Assembly: GCA_946222285.1 (NCBI GenBank)
Contig: CAMIIP010000007.1
Coordinates: forward strand, 1-64,000
Length of the DNA: 64,000 bases
Direction: 5' to 3'
Origin: an uncultured Rothia sp.
GTDB lineage: Bacteria > Actinomycetota > Actinomycetes > Actinomycetales > Micrococcaceae
Shown: positions 17,912-27,047 of the stretch, one piece after another
Position numbering within the stretch: the first letter of the stretch is position 1
Layout: every line of letters begins with the position of its first letter
Made by a program: the position numbers and the translations under genes
Notes under the pieces: generated by a model
What the model saw: only the letters and a program-made list of their open reading frames with translations
Told to the model about the DNA's origin: nothing
Database searches by the model: none

Positions 17912-17932
17912 TATGAATAAGCCTCAATATAT
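17908..17932. repeat. 25-bp exact repeat, copy 2
   Basis: Identical to bases 35-59. It begins in the 3' arm of the small hairpin at the end of the efp leader and includes an ATG (17913) that is in frame with efp, 12 codons before the chosen TTG start. Confidence 0.85.
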
Positions 17933-17948
17933 AACAGAGGAGAATCGG

Positions 17949-18512
17949 TTGGCTTCTACCAGCGATATTAAGAACGGAACCGTACTCAAGATTGATGGAA
18001 ATCTCTGGTCAATCATTGAATTTCAGCACGTCAAGCCCGGTAAAGGTGGTGCTTTCGTTCGCACCAAGATGCGTAACGTGACCTCTGGAAAAGTTGTAGA
18101 TAAGACTTTCAATGCAGGTGCAAAGGTTGAAACCGCAACTGTTGATCGCTCTGATTATCAGTACCTGTACCAGGACGGCGATGATTTTGTCTTCATGGAT
18201 AACAAGACCTACGACCAGATTAATGTTCCGGCAACTGTTGTTGGAGACGCAGCAAACTATATGCTCGAATCGCAGGTAGCAACCATCGCTATGCACGAAG
18301 GTCTACCTCTTTACATTGAGCTTCCTGCTTCCGTTGTTTTGGAAATTACCTACACCGAACCCGGTCTTCAGGGCGATCGTTCAACCGGCGGAACTAAGCC
18401 TGCAACCGTTGAAACCGGTGCACAGATTCAAGTTCCTCTCTTCTTGGAAACCGGTACCAAGGTGAAGGTCGATACTCGCACTGGCGATTACCTCGGCCGC
18501 GTCAACGACTAA
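17949..18512 (+). CDS. efp: Elongation factor P
   Basis: Relieves ribosomes stalled on consecutive prolines. From TTG 17949 the product is 187 residues, the normal length, beginning with the family's ASTSDIKNGT; GAGGAGA lies about six bases upstream. Three beta-barrel domains are evident, and the P-site loop at 29-34 is KPGKGG with K32 at the tip. An ATG at 17913 is in frame and would add 12 residues with no family counterpart. nusB starts 10 bases after the stop. Its own -10 box and a long structured leader suggest regulation separate from aroB. Confidence 0.95.
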   Translation: MASTSDIKNGTVLKIDGNLWSIIEFQHVKPGKGGAFVRTKMRNVTSGKVVDKTFNAGAKVETATVDRSDYQYLYQDGDDFVFMDNKTYDQINVPATVVGDAANYMLESQVATIAMHEGLPLYIELPASVVLEITYTEPGLQGDRSTGGTKPATVETGAQIQVPLFLETGTKVKVDTRTGDYLGRVND

Positions 18513-18522
18513 TTAGGATACT

Positions 18523-18933
18523 GTGAACTCACGGACAAAAGCTCGCCTCAGAGCGCTAGAAGTTTTATTTGAGGCTGATCAAAGAGACGACGACATCATA
18601 GATGTTCTTATTCGTCGCCGTATGCACACATCCGCTCAGATTTCTCCTTATTCTGAAGAAATGGTACGCGGTGTACGCGACCATGACGAAGAGATCCGCG
18701 AATATATCGAAACTTATTCTCAGGTCTGGACGATGGAGCGTATGCCTAGCGTCGATCGAGTAGCTCTGCGGCTGGGAGCATGGGAACTTCTTTTTAACGA
18801 CGACGTTCCCGATGCCGTGGCGATCTCTGAAGCAACCGGATTGGTGAAAACTCTTTCAACAGATGATTCTCCAAAATTTGTGAATGGTCTGTTAGACCGT
18901 TTGCGCCAGGTGAAGCCCACATTGCTTGCGTAA
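18523..18933 (+). CDS. nusB: Transcription antitermination factor NusB
   Basis: Binds boxA RNA with S10 during rRNA transcription. It is 136 residues, all-helical, with the family signatures ARLRALEVLFEADQR near the start and VDRVALRLGAWELLF and DVPDAVAISEATGLVKTLSTDDSPKFVNGLLD in the C-terminal half (given here in parts). The start is GTG 18523, 10 bases after efp, with TTAGGA upstream. An intrinsic terminator follows directly, so the efp-nusB transcript ends here. Confidence 0.95.
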   Translation: MNSRTKARLRALEVLFEADQRDDDIIDVLIRRRMHTSAQISPYSEEMVRGVRDHDEEIREYIETYSQVWTMERMPSVDRVALRLGAWELLFNDDVPDAVAISEATGLVKTLSTDDSPKFVNGLLDRLRQVKPTLLA

Positions 18934-18938
18934 TAATG

Positions 18939-18970
18939 AAATGGAGTAGCGTTTTCGCTACTCCATTTTT
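18939..18970 (+). terminator. Intrinsic terminator of efp-nusB
   Basis: A 13-bp perfect stem (AAATGGAGTAGCG, 18939-18951, with 18956-18968) on a TTTT loop, running into a T-run that ends at 18970. Confidence 0.93.
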
Positions 18971-19015
18971 GCTACCTGGCCGGTGGAGTTTAGCATAAAT
19001 GATTTTGATATAAGG

Positions 19016-19044
19016 TTGGCATGATAAATTGTTGATGAGATTAT
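19016..19044 (+). promoter_or_regulatory. Promoter of the pyr operon
   Basis: -35 TTGGCA (19016-19021), a 17-base spacer, -10 GATTAT (19039-19044). Transcription would start near 19051, placing the PyrR-type hairpin at the very 5' end of the message. Confidence 0.55.
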
Positions 19045-19050
19045 GCAACC

Positions 19051-19082
19051 TTTAAATCCGTCCTGTGAGGCGGGGAAGGAGC
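19051..19082 (+). promoter_or_regulatory. PyrR-binding hairpin overlapping the pyrR ribosome binding site
   Basis: TTTAAATCCGTCC, TGTGA, GGCGGGG: the stem pairs CCG and CC (19058-19063, T19061 bulged) with GGCGG (19069-19073) around the loop TGTGA. The sequence matches the PyrR-recognised layout (TTTAA, stem, GTGAGGC-type loop). The Shine-Dalgarno GGGAAGGAG (19073-19081) overlaps the distal arm. In mycobacteria PyrR represses translation by binding such a site; the same translational mechanism is inferred here, since no terminator hairpin follows. Confidence 0.7.
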
Positions 19083-19088
19083 CGGTGC

Positions 19089-19670
19089 ATGACTGCTGAA
19101 GAGCACGAAGCTCGTATTATTTTAGGTGAGGCCGATATCAATCGGGCGCTCACCCGTATAGCCCATGAAATACTTGAGGCGAATAAGGGAAGCAAAGATA
19201 TAATCCTGATGGGTATATTGCGTAAGGGTTTTCCTCTCGCCCAGCGTTTGGCTGACAAGCTAGCCCATGCAGATTCTTCTTTTTCTGCAGAGAACTCTCT
19301 GGGGCAACTCGACATCACGATGTACCGTGATGACCTTCAACAAATTCCGGGTCGTTCTCCTGAACCCACGCAACTTCCCGCTGTTGGGATCGACGGCAAA
19401 AAAATTGTGTTGGTTGACGACGTTCTCTACTCAGGTCGTACCATCCGTTCAGCGATGGACGCGCTCAAAGATTACGGACGCCCTTCGCTAGTTCGTCTTG
19501 CTGTATTGGTCGATCGGGGGCATCGTGAACTTCCGATTCGTGCTGATTTCGTAGGTAAGAATCTTCCTACTTCTTCTGACGAAAAAATCAGAGTCTATCT
19601 GAGCGAATTTTCAGGTTCTGAAGACAGAGTTGAATTGATACATGCAAATGCTCGGAGGAAGTCATCTTGA
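19089..19670 (+). CDS. pyrR: Bifunctional pyr operon regulator / uracil phosphoribosyltransferase
   Basis: UMP-sensing RNA-binding regulator that also makes UMP from uracil and PRPP. It has 193 residues, a PRPP-binding loop VLVDDVLYSGRTIR at 107-120, and LRKGFPLAQRLA near 44-56. ATG 19089 has AAGGAG seven bases upstream. The binding site for its own product overlaps that ribosome binding site, giving feedback on the whole operon. pyrB overlaps by four bases (TTGA). Confidence 0.95.
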   Translation: MTAEEHEARIILGEADINRALTRIAHEILEANKGSKDIILMGILRKGFPLAQRLADKLAHADSSFSAENSLGQLDITMYRDDLQQIPGRSPEPTQLPAVGIDGKKIVLVDDVLYSGRTIRSAMDALKDYGRPSLVRLAVLVDRGHRELPIRADFVGKNLPTSSDEKIRVYLSEFSGSEDRVELIHANARRKSS

Positions 19671-20647
19671 AACACCTTTTAGATACTCGTGATCTCTCGT
19701 TGCAAGAAGCGCTTAACATTTTGGATACCGCCGATTACATGCGTGAGGTAGGTATGCGAACGGTTAAGAAACTCCCGGCGCTTCAAGGGCGTACCGTCAT
19801 CAATCTTTTTTTTGAAGATTCCACCCGTACGCGTTTATCTTTTGAAACAGCTGAGAAGCGACTTTCCGCCGATATTATTAACTTTGCTGCAAAAGGCTCT
19901 TCTGTTTCCAAGGGAGAATCTCTCAAAGATACTGCGCAGACTTTAGCTGCTATCAACGCAGATGCTGTAGTGGTTCGTCATAGTGCTTCCGGCGCTCCAC
20001 AGCGTTTGGCAGAGGCAGGCTGGATTGATGTTCCTATTCTCAACGCTGGCGATGGTACCCATGCTCATCCCACCCAGGCTTTGCTCGATGCAATGACACT
20101 GAGGCAGTTTCGTGAATCTGTAACCGGCGAATCCACTCGGGGTGCCACCTTGGAAGGCATGCGTGTAGCGATTGTAGGCGATATTCTGCACTCTCGGGTT
20201 GCTCGTTCAAACTTATGGTTACTGAATACCTTGGGCGCACAGGTAGTATTTGTTGCTCCACCAACCCTACTTCCGGTTGACATTGAAGACTGGCCCTGCG
20301 AAGTTTTTTACAACTTTGATGATGCTATGGAAACTAACCTCGATGCCGTTATGCTACTACGGATTCAGCAAGAGCGGATGCACGCTGCTTTCTTTCCCAG
20401 CGTTGAAGAATATTCACGTTTTTGGGGTTTGACTCCTGAACGGTTCCACCTTCTTAATTCTTCAGCCCAAGAAACTGCTATTTTGCACCCCGGGCCTATG
20501 AACCGTGGGCTTGAAATCTCCTCGGTTGCAGCCGATTCGGAACGCTCCTGGGTTCTTCGCCAGGTCAATAATGGCGTGTCCGTTCGGATGGCTGTTCTCT
20601 ACCTGCTAATGACCGGTGGAAGTTCCACCGATTTTCAATCAAACTAG
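19667..20647 (+). CDS. pyrB: Aspartate carbamoyltransferase, catalytic chain
   Basis: Condenses carbamoyl phosphate with aspartate in de novo pyrimidine synthesis. It has 326 residues. The carbamoyl phosphate loop DSTRTR is at 51-56, HPTQALLDAMTLRQF lies near 133, and LHPGPMNRG is near 275-285. No pyrI regulatory chain is present, as usual in actinobacteria. The start is TTG 19667, overlapping the pyrR stop, with GGAGGA upstream. pyrC follows after 18 bases. Confidence 0.96.
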   Translation: MKHLLDTRDLSLQEALNILDTADYMREVGMRTVKKLPALQGRTVINLFFEDSTRTRLSFETAEKRLSADIINFAAKGSSVSKGESLKDTAQTLAAINADAVVVRHSASGAPQRLAEAGWIDVPILNAGDGTHAHPTQALLDAMTLRQFRESVTGESTRGATLEGMRVAIVGDILHSRVARSNLWLLNTLGAQVVFVAPPTLLPVDIEDWPCEVFYNFDDAMETNLDAVMLLRIQQERMHAAFFPSVEEYSRFWGLTPERFHLLNSSAQETAILHPGPMNRGLEISSVAADSERSWVLRQVNNGVSVRMAVLYLLMTGGSSTDFQSN

Positions 20648-20665
20648 AGCTGAAAAGAGCTAACG

Positions 20666-21973
20666 ATGACTCAAAAATACCTCATCAAAAATGCCTCCAT
20701 TCTCGGTGAAAATGTCTCAGATATTTTGATTGAAAATGGCAAATTTTCTCGCATCGAATCCTCTCTTGAAATTGACGGTGCTGAGATTATAGATGGTCAG
20801 GGCCTCATAGCCTTACCCGGTTTGGTGGATTTGCATACTCATTTGCGCGAACCCGGTCAGGAAGACGCAGAAACTGTCGAAACCGGTAGCCGCGCGGCGG
20901 CGCTTGGTGGCTATACCGCCGTCTTCGCAATGGCTAATTCCAGACCTGTTGCTGACACTGCCGGCGTCGTCGAACAGGTCTATGAACTTGGTCTGCAATC
21001 GGGCTGGGTAAAAGTACAACCTATCGGCGCCGTTACCATGGGACTCAAGGGCGAGAAGCTTTCCGAACTTGGTGCGATGGCGGAATCTCGTGCTCAAGTT
21101 CGGGTATTTTCAGATGACGGTATGTGCGTATGGGATCCCGCGCTGATGCGTCGTTCCCTTGAATACGTCAAGACTTTCAATGGCGTGGTAGCTCAACACG
21201 CCCAAGAACCGCGACTGACTGAAAACGCCCAGATGAACGAGGGCAAGGTTTCTGCCGATTTGGGGCTAACAGGCTGGCCTGCTGTGGCTGAAGAATCCAT
21301 TATCGCCCGCGATGTTTTGCTAGCCGAGCACGTTAAATCACGCCTACATATTTGCCATCTTTCAACCAAAGGCTCTGTAGAGATTATCCGCTGGGCTAAG
21401 GAACACGGTATTAACGTAACCGCGGAGGTAACTCCGCATCATCTCTTGCTAACCGATGAGTTAGTTCGCACCTACGACCCCGTGTACAAAGTGAATCCTC
21501 CTTTGCGTACCGAAGAAGATGTACTGGCCCTTCGTCAAGCAGTAGCAGACGGAATTATCGATATTATTGGCACCGATCATGCACCGCACCCTCTCGAAGC
21601 TAAAGACTGTGAGTGGGCGTGTGCGGCGAACGGCATGACCGGACTTGAACAGGCGCTTTCAATCGTGCAGAAAACTCTAGTGGATGCCGGTTATATCGGT
21701 TGGGATCGCGTAGCTGAAATTTTAAGTTTCAAACCTGCTGAAATTGGACTGGCTAGCGATCAAGGTCGCCCCCTTGAAGTGGGAGAGCCCGCCAATCTGG
21801 TACTGATTAATCCAGCAACTCAGCGAACCATTGTTCCCGAAGAACAAGCCACCAAGGGTAAGAACAATCCTTACCGGAGTATGGAGGTTCCCGGAGCGGT
21901 TATTGCTACTTTCTTTCAAGGACACCCCACCGTGCTCAACGGTGAGCTAAATACTCCCTTTACAAACCGTTAG
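20666..21973 (+). CDS. pyrC: Dihydroorotase
   Basis: Zinc amidohydrolase that cyclises carbamoyl aspartate to dihydroorotate. It has 435 residues (class I, about the usual length). The metal ligands H57 and H59 are in VDLHTHLREPG. Also present are the histidines of QHAQEP and LHICHLST, and the catalytic aspartate in GTDHAPHPLEAKD near 306. ATG 20666 is preceded by GAGCTGAAAAGAG. It is in the middle of the pyr operon, nine bases before the next gene. Confidence 0.96.
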   Translation: MTQKYLIKNASILGENVSDILIENGKFSRIESSLEIDGAEIIDGQGLIALPGLVDLHTHLREPGQEDAETVETGSRAAALGGYTAVFAMANSRPVADTAGVVEQVYELGLQSGWVKVQPIGAVTMGLKGEKLSELGAMAESRAQVRVFSDDGMCVWDPALMRRSLEYVKTFNGVVAQHAQEPRLTENAQMNEGKVSADLGLTGWPAVAEESIIARDVLLAEHVKSRLHICHLSTKGSVEIIRWAKEHGINVTAEVTPHHLLLTDELVRTYDPVYKVNPPLRTEEDVLALRQAVADGIIDIIGTDHAPHPLEAKDCEWACAANGMTGLEQALSIVQKTLVDAGYIGWDRVAEILSFKPAEIGLASDQGRPLEVGEPANLVLINPATQRTIVPEEQATKGKNNPYRSMEVPGAVIATFFQGHPTVLNGELNTPFTNR

Positions 21974-21982
21974 GAATCCAAT

Positions 21983-22504
21983 TTGGGAAGTCGACTGATA
22001 CCAACCCTTATTTGCCTAGCACTCATCTTTGTAATCGTGGCGCTCATGCGAAAAGGGTGGAACAGCAGAAAAAGGTCACAGTCCACATGGGGCAAACTTG
22101 CTGAAGTTCCCGCTCACTACGACGATCTAACTCCGCTAGCAGTTATTCCGGGCACCTACGTTAGTACCACCGTCATGGGGGACTGGCTAGACCGTATTGC
22201 TACAGATACCCTGGGGGTAAAATCGGAGGCACGCCTGCTGATTTATAAGGAGGCTCTCATAGTAGAGCGGCAAGGCGCTCAAGATATTTTTCTTTCCGAC
22301 CGGGATATTTTAGGTGTGCGTCTTCAATCGGGAGCTACCGGAAAATTCGTAGAAAAAGACGGTCTTTTAATAGTGAGTTGGAACTATGAGCAACAGAAAG
22401 CAGATTTTGCCTTCCGTTCTCAGTTCTCCGAGGACAAACTCCGTGCCCAGCAACTTATTGAGCAGATGGCACCTGCTGCCTTCACATCTCTTCCAGAGTC
22501 ATAG
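21983..22504 (+). CDS. Membrane-anchored PH-like domain protein of the pyr operon
   Basis: 173 residues: an N-terminal transmembrane segment (about 4-23, LIPTLICLALIFVIVALMRK) and a soluble beta-rich domain. Small membrane proteins with a PH-like domain occupy this exact position between pyrC and carA in many actinobacteria (for example Rv1382 of M. tuberculosis, from memory). No enzymatic motif is visible and the role is unknown. The start is TTG 21983 with AGGAAT upstream. It belongs to the operon by spacing. Confidence 0.8.
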   Translation: MGSRLIPTLICLALIFVIVALMRKGWNSRKRSQSTWGKLAEVPAHYDDLTPLAVIPGTYVSTTVMGDWLDRIATDTLGVKSEARLLIYKEALIVERQGAQDIFLSDRDILGVRLQSGATGKFVEKDGLLIVSWNYEQQKADFAFRSQFSEDKLRAQQLIEQMAPAAFTSLPES

Positions 22505-22548
22505 AACGTACAGCAAAAGCTGTGAGAAAAATTAGTGAGGAAACAACC

Positions 22549-23712
22549 ATGACCACTTCAACCCACAGGGGTAATCAGGCTGTGCTCGTTCTTGAAGACG
22601 GCACAGTTTTCTTCGGTCAAACCTATGGTGCCGAGGGCAAGACCCTGGGCGAAGCCGTATTCTCTACCGGTATGACCGGTTATCAAGAAACACTAACTGA
22701 TCCGTCTTATGCGGGACAGATCGTAGTGCAAACAGCTCCCCATATCGGTAATACCGGGGTGAACGCAGAAGATGCTGAGTCGCGCAAAATTTGGGTTTCC
22801 GGCTATGTGGTGCGAGATGCCGCGCGTCGTGCCTCTAATTGGCGATCAGAAATGTCACTCAACGATTATCTGCAAGAAGAGGGAATCGTAGGTATTCAGG
22901 GGATTGATACCCGCGCGTTGACCCGCCACCTCCGTGAAGTTGGCTCTTCACGGGCAGGCATTTTTGGGGGAGAGGATGCACGACGGCCGATCTCCGAACT
23001 AGTGGAGATTGTTAAATCTGCTGAACCGATGGCAGGTCGCAAGCTGGCTGAATCTGTTTCAATTGCTGAAGCTCAAATCATTGAACCTGCTGATTGGGGT
23101 TGGGATAAGCCTGTTGTAGCAGAGCTTGTTGCCTTGGATTTGGGCATCAAAGCAATGACTCCTAAGCGTTTCGCTGAACGTGGAGTTCGCGTTCATGTGC
23201 TTCCTGCTACCAGCACCATTGAAGATGTCAAAGCTGTTGAAGCAGATGGTTTCTTTATTTCTAACGGTCCTGGAGACCCTTCAACTGCAGATGAGCAGGT
23301 AGAACTACTCCAGCAGGTTTTGCGGGAGAAAACTCCTTTCTTTGGCATCTGCTTTGGTAATCAAATTCTTGGTCGTGCGCTCGGGTTCGGGACCTATAAA
23401 CTCAAGTTCGGGCACCGAGGCATCAACCAGCCCGTGATGGATCGTACCACCAACAAAGTAGAGATCACTGCACAAAATCACGGCTTCGCCGTCGACGCTC
23501 CCATCGACGCGGTAACTACCGCCCCCAACGAAGAATTTGGACGCGTAGAAGTATCTCATATTGGTCTTAATGACGACGTTGTCGAAGGACTTCGTTGCCT
23601 CGACATTCCTGCTTTCTCAGTGCAGTACCACCCAGAAGCAGCAGCAGGTCCTCACGACGCTGCCTATCTTTTTGACCGTTTTATTGACCTCATGGTCGAG
23701 CACAAGAACTAA
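22549..23712 (+). CDS. carA: Carbamoyl-phosphate synthase, small subunit
   Basis: Glutamine amidotransferase subunit that feeds ammonia to CarB. It has 387 residues. The N-terminal CPSase domain includes FFGQTYGAEGKTLGEAVFST; the class I glutaminase has nucleophile C268 in FFGICFGNQILG and the H361/E363 pair in YHPEA. ATG 22549 has GAGGAAAC upstream; TTG/ATG-type starts nine codons earlier lack family match. It is 26 bases before carB. Confidence 0.96.
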   Translation: MTTSTHRGNQAVLVLEDGTVFFGQTYGAEGKTLGEAVFSTGMTGYQETLTDPSYAGQIVVQTAPHIGNTGVNAEDAESRKIWVSGYVVRDAARRASNWRSEMSLNDYLQEEGIVGIQGIDTRALTRHLREVGSSRAGIFGGEDARRPISELVEIVKSAEPMAGRKLAESVSIAEAQIIEPADWGWDKPVVAELVALDLGIKAMTPKRFAERGVRVHVLPATSTIEDVKAVEADGFFISNGPGDPSTADEQVELLQQVLREKTPFFGICFGNQILGRALGFGTYKLKFGHRGINQPVMDRTTNKVEITAQNHGFAVDAPIDAVTTAPNEEFGRVEVSHIGLNDDVVEGLRCLDIPAFSVQYHPEAAAGPHDAAYLFDRFIDLMVEHKN

Positions 23713-23738
23713 GACGAACGTAAGGAAACGAACAGATA

Positions 23739-26700
23739 ATGCCACGCAGAAAAGATCTCAATTCAGTCTTGGTTATTGGTTCTGGCCCCATTGTTATTGG
23801 GCAGGCAGCCGAGTTCGACTATTCGGGTACTCAGGCACTTCGGGTTCTTAAAGAAGAAGGTGTTCGAGTTATTCTGGTGAACTCGAATCCTGCAACGATT
23901 ATGACCGATCCCGAATTTGCTGATGCAACCTATATTGAGCCGATTACTCCCGAAGTGATTGAGAAAATTATCAGCAAAGAAAAGCCCGATGCTATTCTGC
24001 CGACTCTAGGCGGGCAAACTGCACTGAACGCAGCGATTGCTCTTGATGCAGCGGGAATTCTAGAGAAGTACAATGTTGAGCTGATTGGTGCAAATATCGC
24101 AGCAATTAATCTCGGTGAAGATCGCGAAGCTTTCAAAGGCGTTGTTGAACGTGCCGGCGGCGAGTCCGCTCGATCAGAAATCGTTCACTCCATGGATGAA
24201 GCTCTAGCAGCAGCAGAAAAGCTTGGCTATCCGATGGTGGTTCGGCCCTCCTTCACTATGGGCGGTTTGGGCTCAGGTATGGCTTACAACGAAACCGACC
24301 TCTACCGCATTGCCGGTGCCGGAATCCAGTACAGCCCCACCAGCGAAGTTCTGCTCGAAGAGTCGATTCTTGGATGGAAAGAATACGAGCTGGAGATGAT
24401 GCGTGATAAGAACGATAACGTTGTTGTTGTATGCTCCATCGAAAACTTTGATCCCGTAGGTGTACACACCGGCGATTCTATTACCGTAGCGCCCGCGCTC
24501 ACGCTGACCGACCGCGAATATCAGAAACTTCGCGACATCTCTATCAACGTGATTCGTGAGGTAGGTGTTGACACCGGCGGCTGTAATATTCAGTTTGCCG
24601 TAGATCCCAAAACCGGGCGCATTATTGTGATTGAAATGAATCCTCGGGTTTCCCGTTCATCAGCTCTGGCGTCTAAAGCAACCGGCTTCCCCATTGCCAA
24701 GATCGCTACTAAGCTTTCGTTGGGCTACACTCTCGACGAAATTCCTAATGATATTACCCAGAAGACTCCTGCATCTTTCGAGCCCACCCTCGACTACGTC
24801 GTCGTCAAGGTTCCTCGTTTTGCTTTCGAGAAGTTTCCCGCAGCCGATCCCACTTTGACCACCACCATGAAGTCGGTGGGTGAAGCTATGGCGCTCGGTC
24901 GCAACTTCACCGAGGCTCTGCAGAAAGCTATGCGTTCACTGGAGCAGAAAGGTTCAACTTTCTCTTTCACGAAGCAGAATCTTTCTGAATCTGAAATCAA
25001 TGAACTAATTGAAGCCGCTAAGATACCCACCACTGAGCGTATCCACCAGGTTCAACGTGCTTTGCTCGAGGGCGCAACACTGGAACAGATTCATGAAGCA
25101 ACGAAGATTGACCCCTGGTTTATTGACCAATTACAGCTACTCAATGAAGTCGCTGAAGAGGTAGCTACACAGGGTAACCTCAATGAACAGGCTTTGCGCT
25201 TAGCCAAACGCCATGGTTTCTCTGATGCACAGATTGGCGAGATTACTGGCTTGTCTGAAGATGTTGTTCGCGGCATTCGCCATGCCTTAGGTATCCGCCC
25301 GGTTTTCAAAACTGTCGACACCTGTGCCGCTGAGTTTGAGGCTTTCACCCCCTACCACTACTCTTCTTACGATCAGGAAGATGAAGTAGCTCAACACAGT
25401 AAACCTTCCATCATGATTTTGGGCTCTGGTCCCAATCGTATCGGTCAGGGTATCGAGTTTGATTACTCCTGCGTTCATGCTTCAATGGTTTTGCGTGAAG
25501 CCGGCTATGAAACTGTGATGGTAAACTGCAACCCAGAGACTGTTTCCACCGATTACGATGTTTCTACCCGTCTCTACTTTGAGCCGCTCACTCTTGAGGA
25601 TGTGCTAGAGATTGTCGAAACTGAGCGTCGTACTGGCGGTCTGCTGGGTGTTTTTGTTCAGCTGGGTGGTCAAACTCCTCTCAAGCTTGCTCAGGCTCTC
25701 AAAGACGCTGGAATTCCCATTCTCGGCACTACTCCAGAGGCTATTGACCTTGCTGAAGATCGTGGTGAATTTTCTAGAGTTCTTGAAGGAGCTCAGCTAC
25801 TTTCGCCCAAGAACGGCACCGCATTCACCTTCGAGAATGCTAAGCGTATTGCCGATGAAATCGGTTATCCTGTCTTGGTTCGCCCCTCATACGTTTTGGG
25901 CGGTCGCGGCATGGAAATTGTCTATGAAGAAGAGCAACTGGCTCGCTATCTCGAAAACGCTACCGAGGTATCGCCTGCCCAACCTGCACTGATCGATAAG
26001 TTCCTTGAAGACGCCATTGAAATTGATGTCGATGCTCTTTACGACGGTCATGAAATGTACCTGGGTGGCATTATGGAGCACATCGAAGAGGCAGGTATTC
26101 ACTCTGGTGATTCCTCGTGTACCCTTCCTCCTATTACCTTGGCGCCAGACGTCCTTGCTCGTGTGAAAGATGCGACCTTCAAGATTGCCCAAGGCGTGGG
26201 AGTCAAGGGACTAATCAATATTCAGTTCGCGCTTCAATCAGATATTCTTTACGTGATTGAAGCGAACCCTCGTGCCTCGCGTACCGTTCCGTTTGTATCG
26301 AAAGCAACCGGCGTTCAGATGGCTAAGGCTGCCGCTTTGATCGGTACGGGTAAGAGCATCGCTGACCTTAAGAATGAGGGCGTTCTGCCCACACATATGG
26401 ACGGTGCAACGCTACCTCAAGAGACAGCGATTGCTGTCAAAGCTGCGGTTCTTCCTTTTAGCCGTTTCCGTACTCGTGAGGGCGTCGTTGTTGATTCATT
26501 GCTTAGCCCCGAAATGCGTTCTACCGGCGAAGTCATGGGTCTCCACCGCCATTTCGATACTGCCTTTGCAAAAGCAGAAACAGCTATCGGGGCGCAACTT
26601 CCGACCCAGGGTAAAGTTTTTGTTTCGGTAGCTAATAAAGATAAACGCAACGCTATTATCTATGTGCGTATGCTTGAGCAGCTTGGTTTTGAGATCATTT

Positions 26701-27047
26701 CTACCGGTGGAACTGCGGATGTTTTGCGCCGCAACGGTGTTTCTTCGGTGATAGTTTCTAAAATCCGGGAAACCTCTGAGGGAGATCAATCGATTGTGGA
26801 TCTCATTAATGCCGGTGATATTGATTTGATTCTGAACTCTCCTAGCGGCGGGCAAGCACGTGGAGACGGTTTTGAAATTCGTGCAGCAGCTATTTCTATG
26901 GGTGTTCCCGTGGTAACTACGGTTTCACAATTTGGGGCTGCAGTACAGGGAATTCAGGCTATGCGTGATCACAGTTGGGACGTGATGAGTATCCAGGAAC
27001 ATGAGATGTCTCTGGAGCAGGCTCAGGCAGATCGGGCAAAGGCATGA
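23739..27047 (+). CDS. carB: Carbamoyl-phosphate synthase, large subunit
   Basis: Makes carbamoyl phosphate from bicarbonate, ATP and ammonia for both arginine and pyrimidine synthesis. It has 1102 residues. Two homologous ATP-grasp halves are evident, each opening with a (L/I)GSGPxxIGQ(A/G)xEFDYS motif (near residues 10 and 560), and a C-terminal MGS-like regulatory domain follows from about 960 (NKDKRNAIIYVRMLEQLGF, ISTGGTADVLR). ATG 23739 has TAAGGAAAC upstream. It overlaps pyrF by four bases. Confidence 0.97.
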   Translation: MPRRKDLNSVLVIGSGPIVIGQAAEFDYSGTQALRVLKEEGVRVILVNSNPATIMTDPEFADATYIEPITPEVIEKIISKEKPDAILPTLGGQTALNAAIALDAAGILEKYNVELIGANIAAINLGEDREAFKGVVERAGGESARSEIVHSMDEALAAAEKLGYPMVVRPSFTMGGLGSGMAYNETDLYRIAGAGIQYSPTSEVLLEESILGWKEYELEMMRDKNDNVVVVCSIENFDPVGVHTGDSITVAPALTLTDREYQKLRDISINVIREVGVDTGGCNIQFAVDPKTGRIIVIEMNPRVSRSSALASKATGFPIAKIATKLSLGYTLDEIPNDITQKTPASFEPTLDYVVVKVPRFAFEKFPAADPTLTTTMKSVGEAMALGRNFTEALQKAMRSLEQKGSTFSFTKQNLSESEINELIEAAKIPTTERIHQVQRALLEGATLEQIHEATKIDPWFIDQLQLLNEVAEEVATQGNLNEQALRLAKRHGFSDAQIGEITGLSEDVVRGIRHALGIRPVFKTVDTCAAEFEAFTPYHYSSYDQEDEVAQHSKPSIMILGSGPNRIGQGIEFDYSCVHASMVLREAGYETVMVNCNPETVSTDYDVSTRLYFEPLTLEDVLEIVETERRTGGLLGVFVQLGGQTPLKLAQALKDAGIPILGTTPEAIDLAEDRGEFSRVLEGAQLLSPKNGTAFTFENAKRIADEIGYPVLVRPSYVLGGRGMEIVYEEEQLARYLENATEVSPAQPALIDKFLEDAIEIDVDALYDGHEMYLGGIMEHIEEAGIHSGDSSCTLPPITLAPDVLARVKDATFKIAQGVGVKGLINIQFALQSDILYVIEANPRASRTVPFVSKATGVQMAKAAALIGTGKSIADLKNEGVLPTHMDGATLPQETAIAVKAAVLPFSRFRTREGVVVDSLLSPEMRSTGEVMGLHRHFDTAFAKAETAIGAQLPTQGKVFVSVANKDKRNAIIYVRMLEQLGFEIISTGGTADVLRRNGVSSVIVSKIRETSEGDQSIVDLINAGDIDLILNSPSGGQARGDGFEIRAAAISMGVPVVTTVSQFGAAVQGIQAMRDHSWDVMSIQEHEMSLEQAQADRAKA

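Noticed and set aside
1..17932. The 25-bp direct repeats as attachment sites of an integrated element
   Set aside because: Everything between them is core housekeeping gene content with no integrase, transposase or phage genes.
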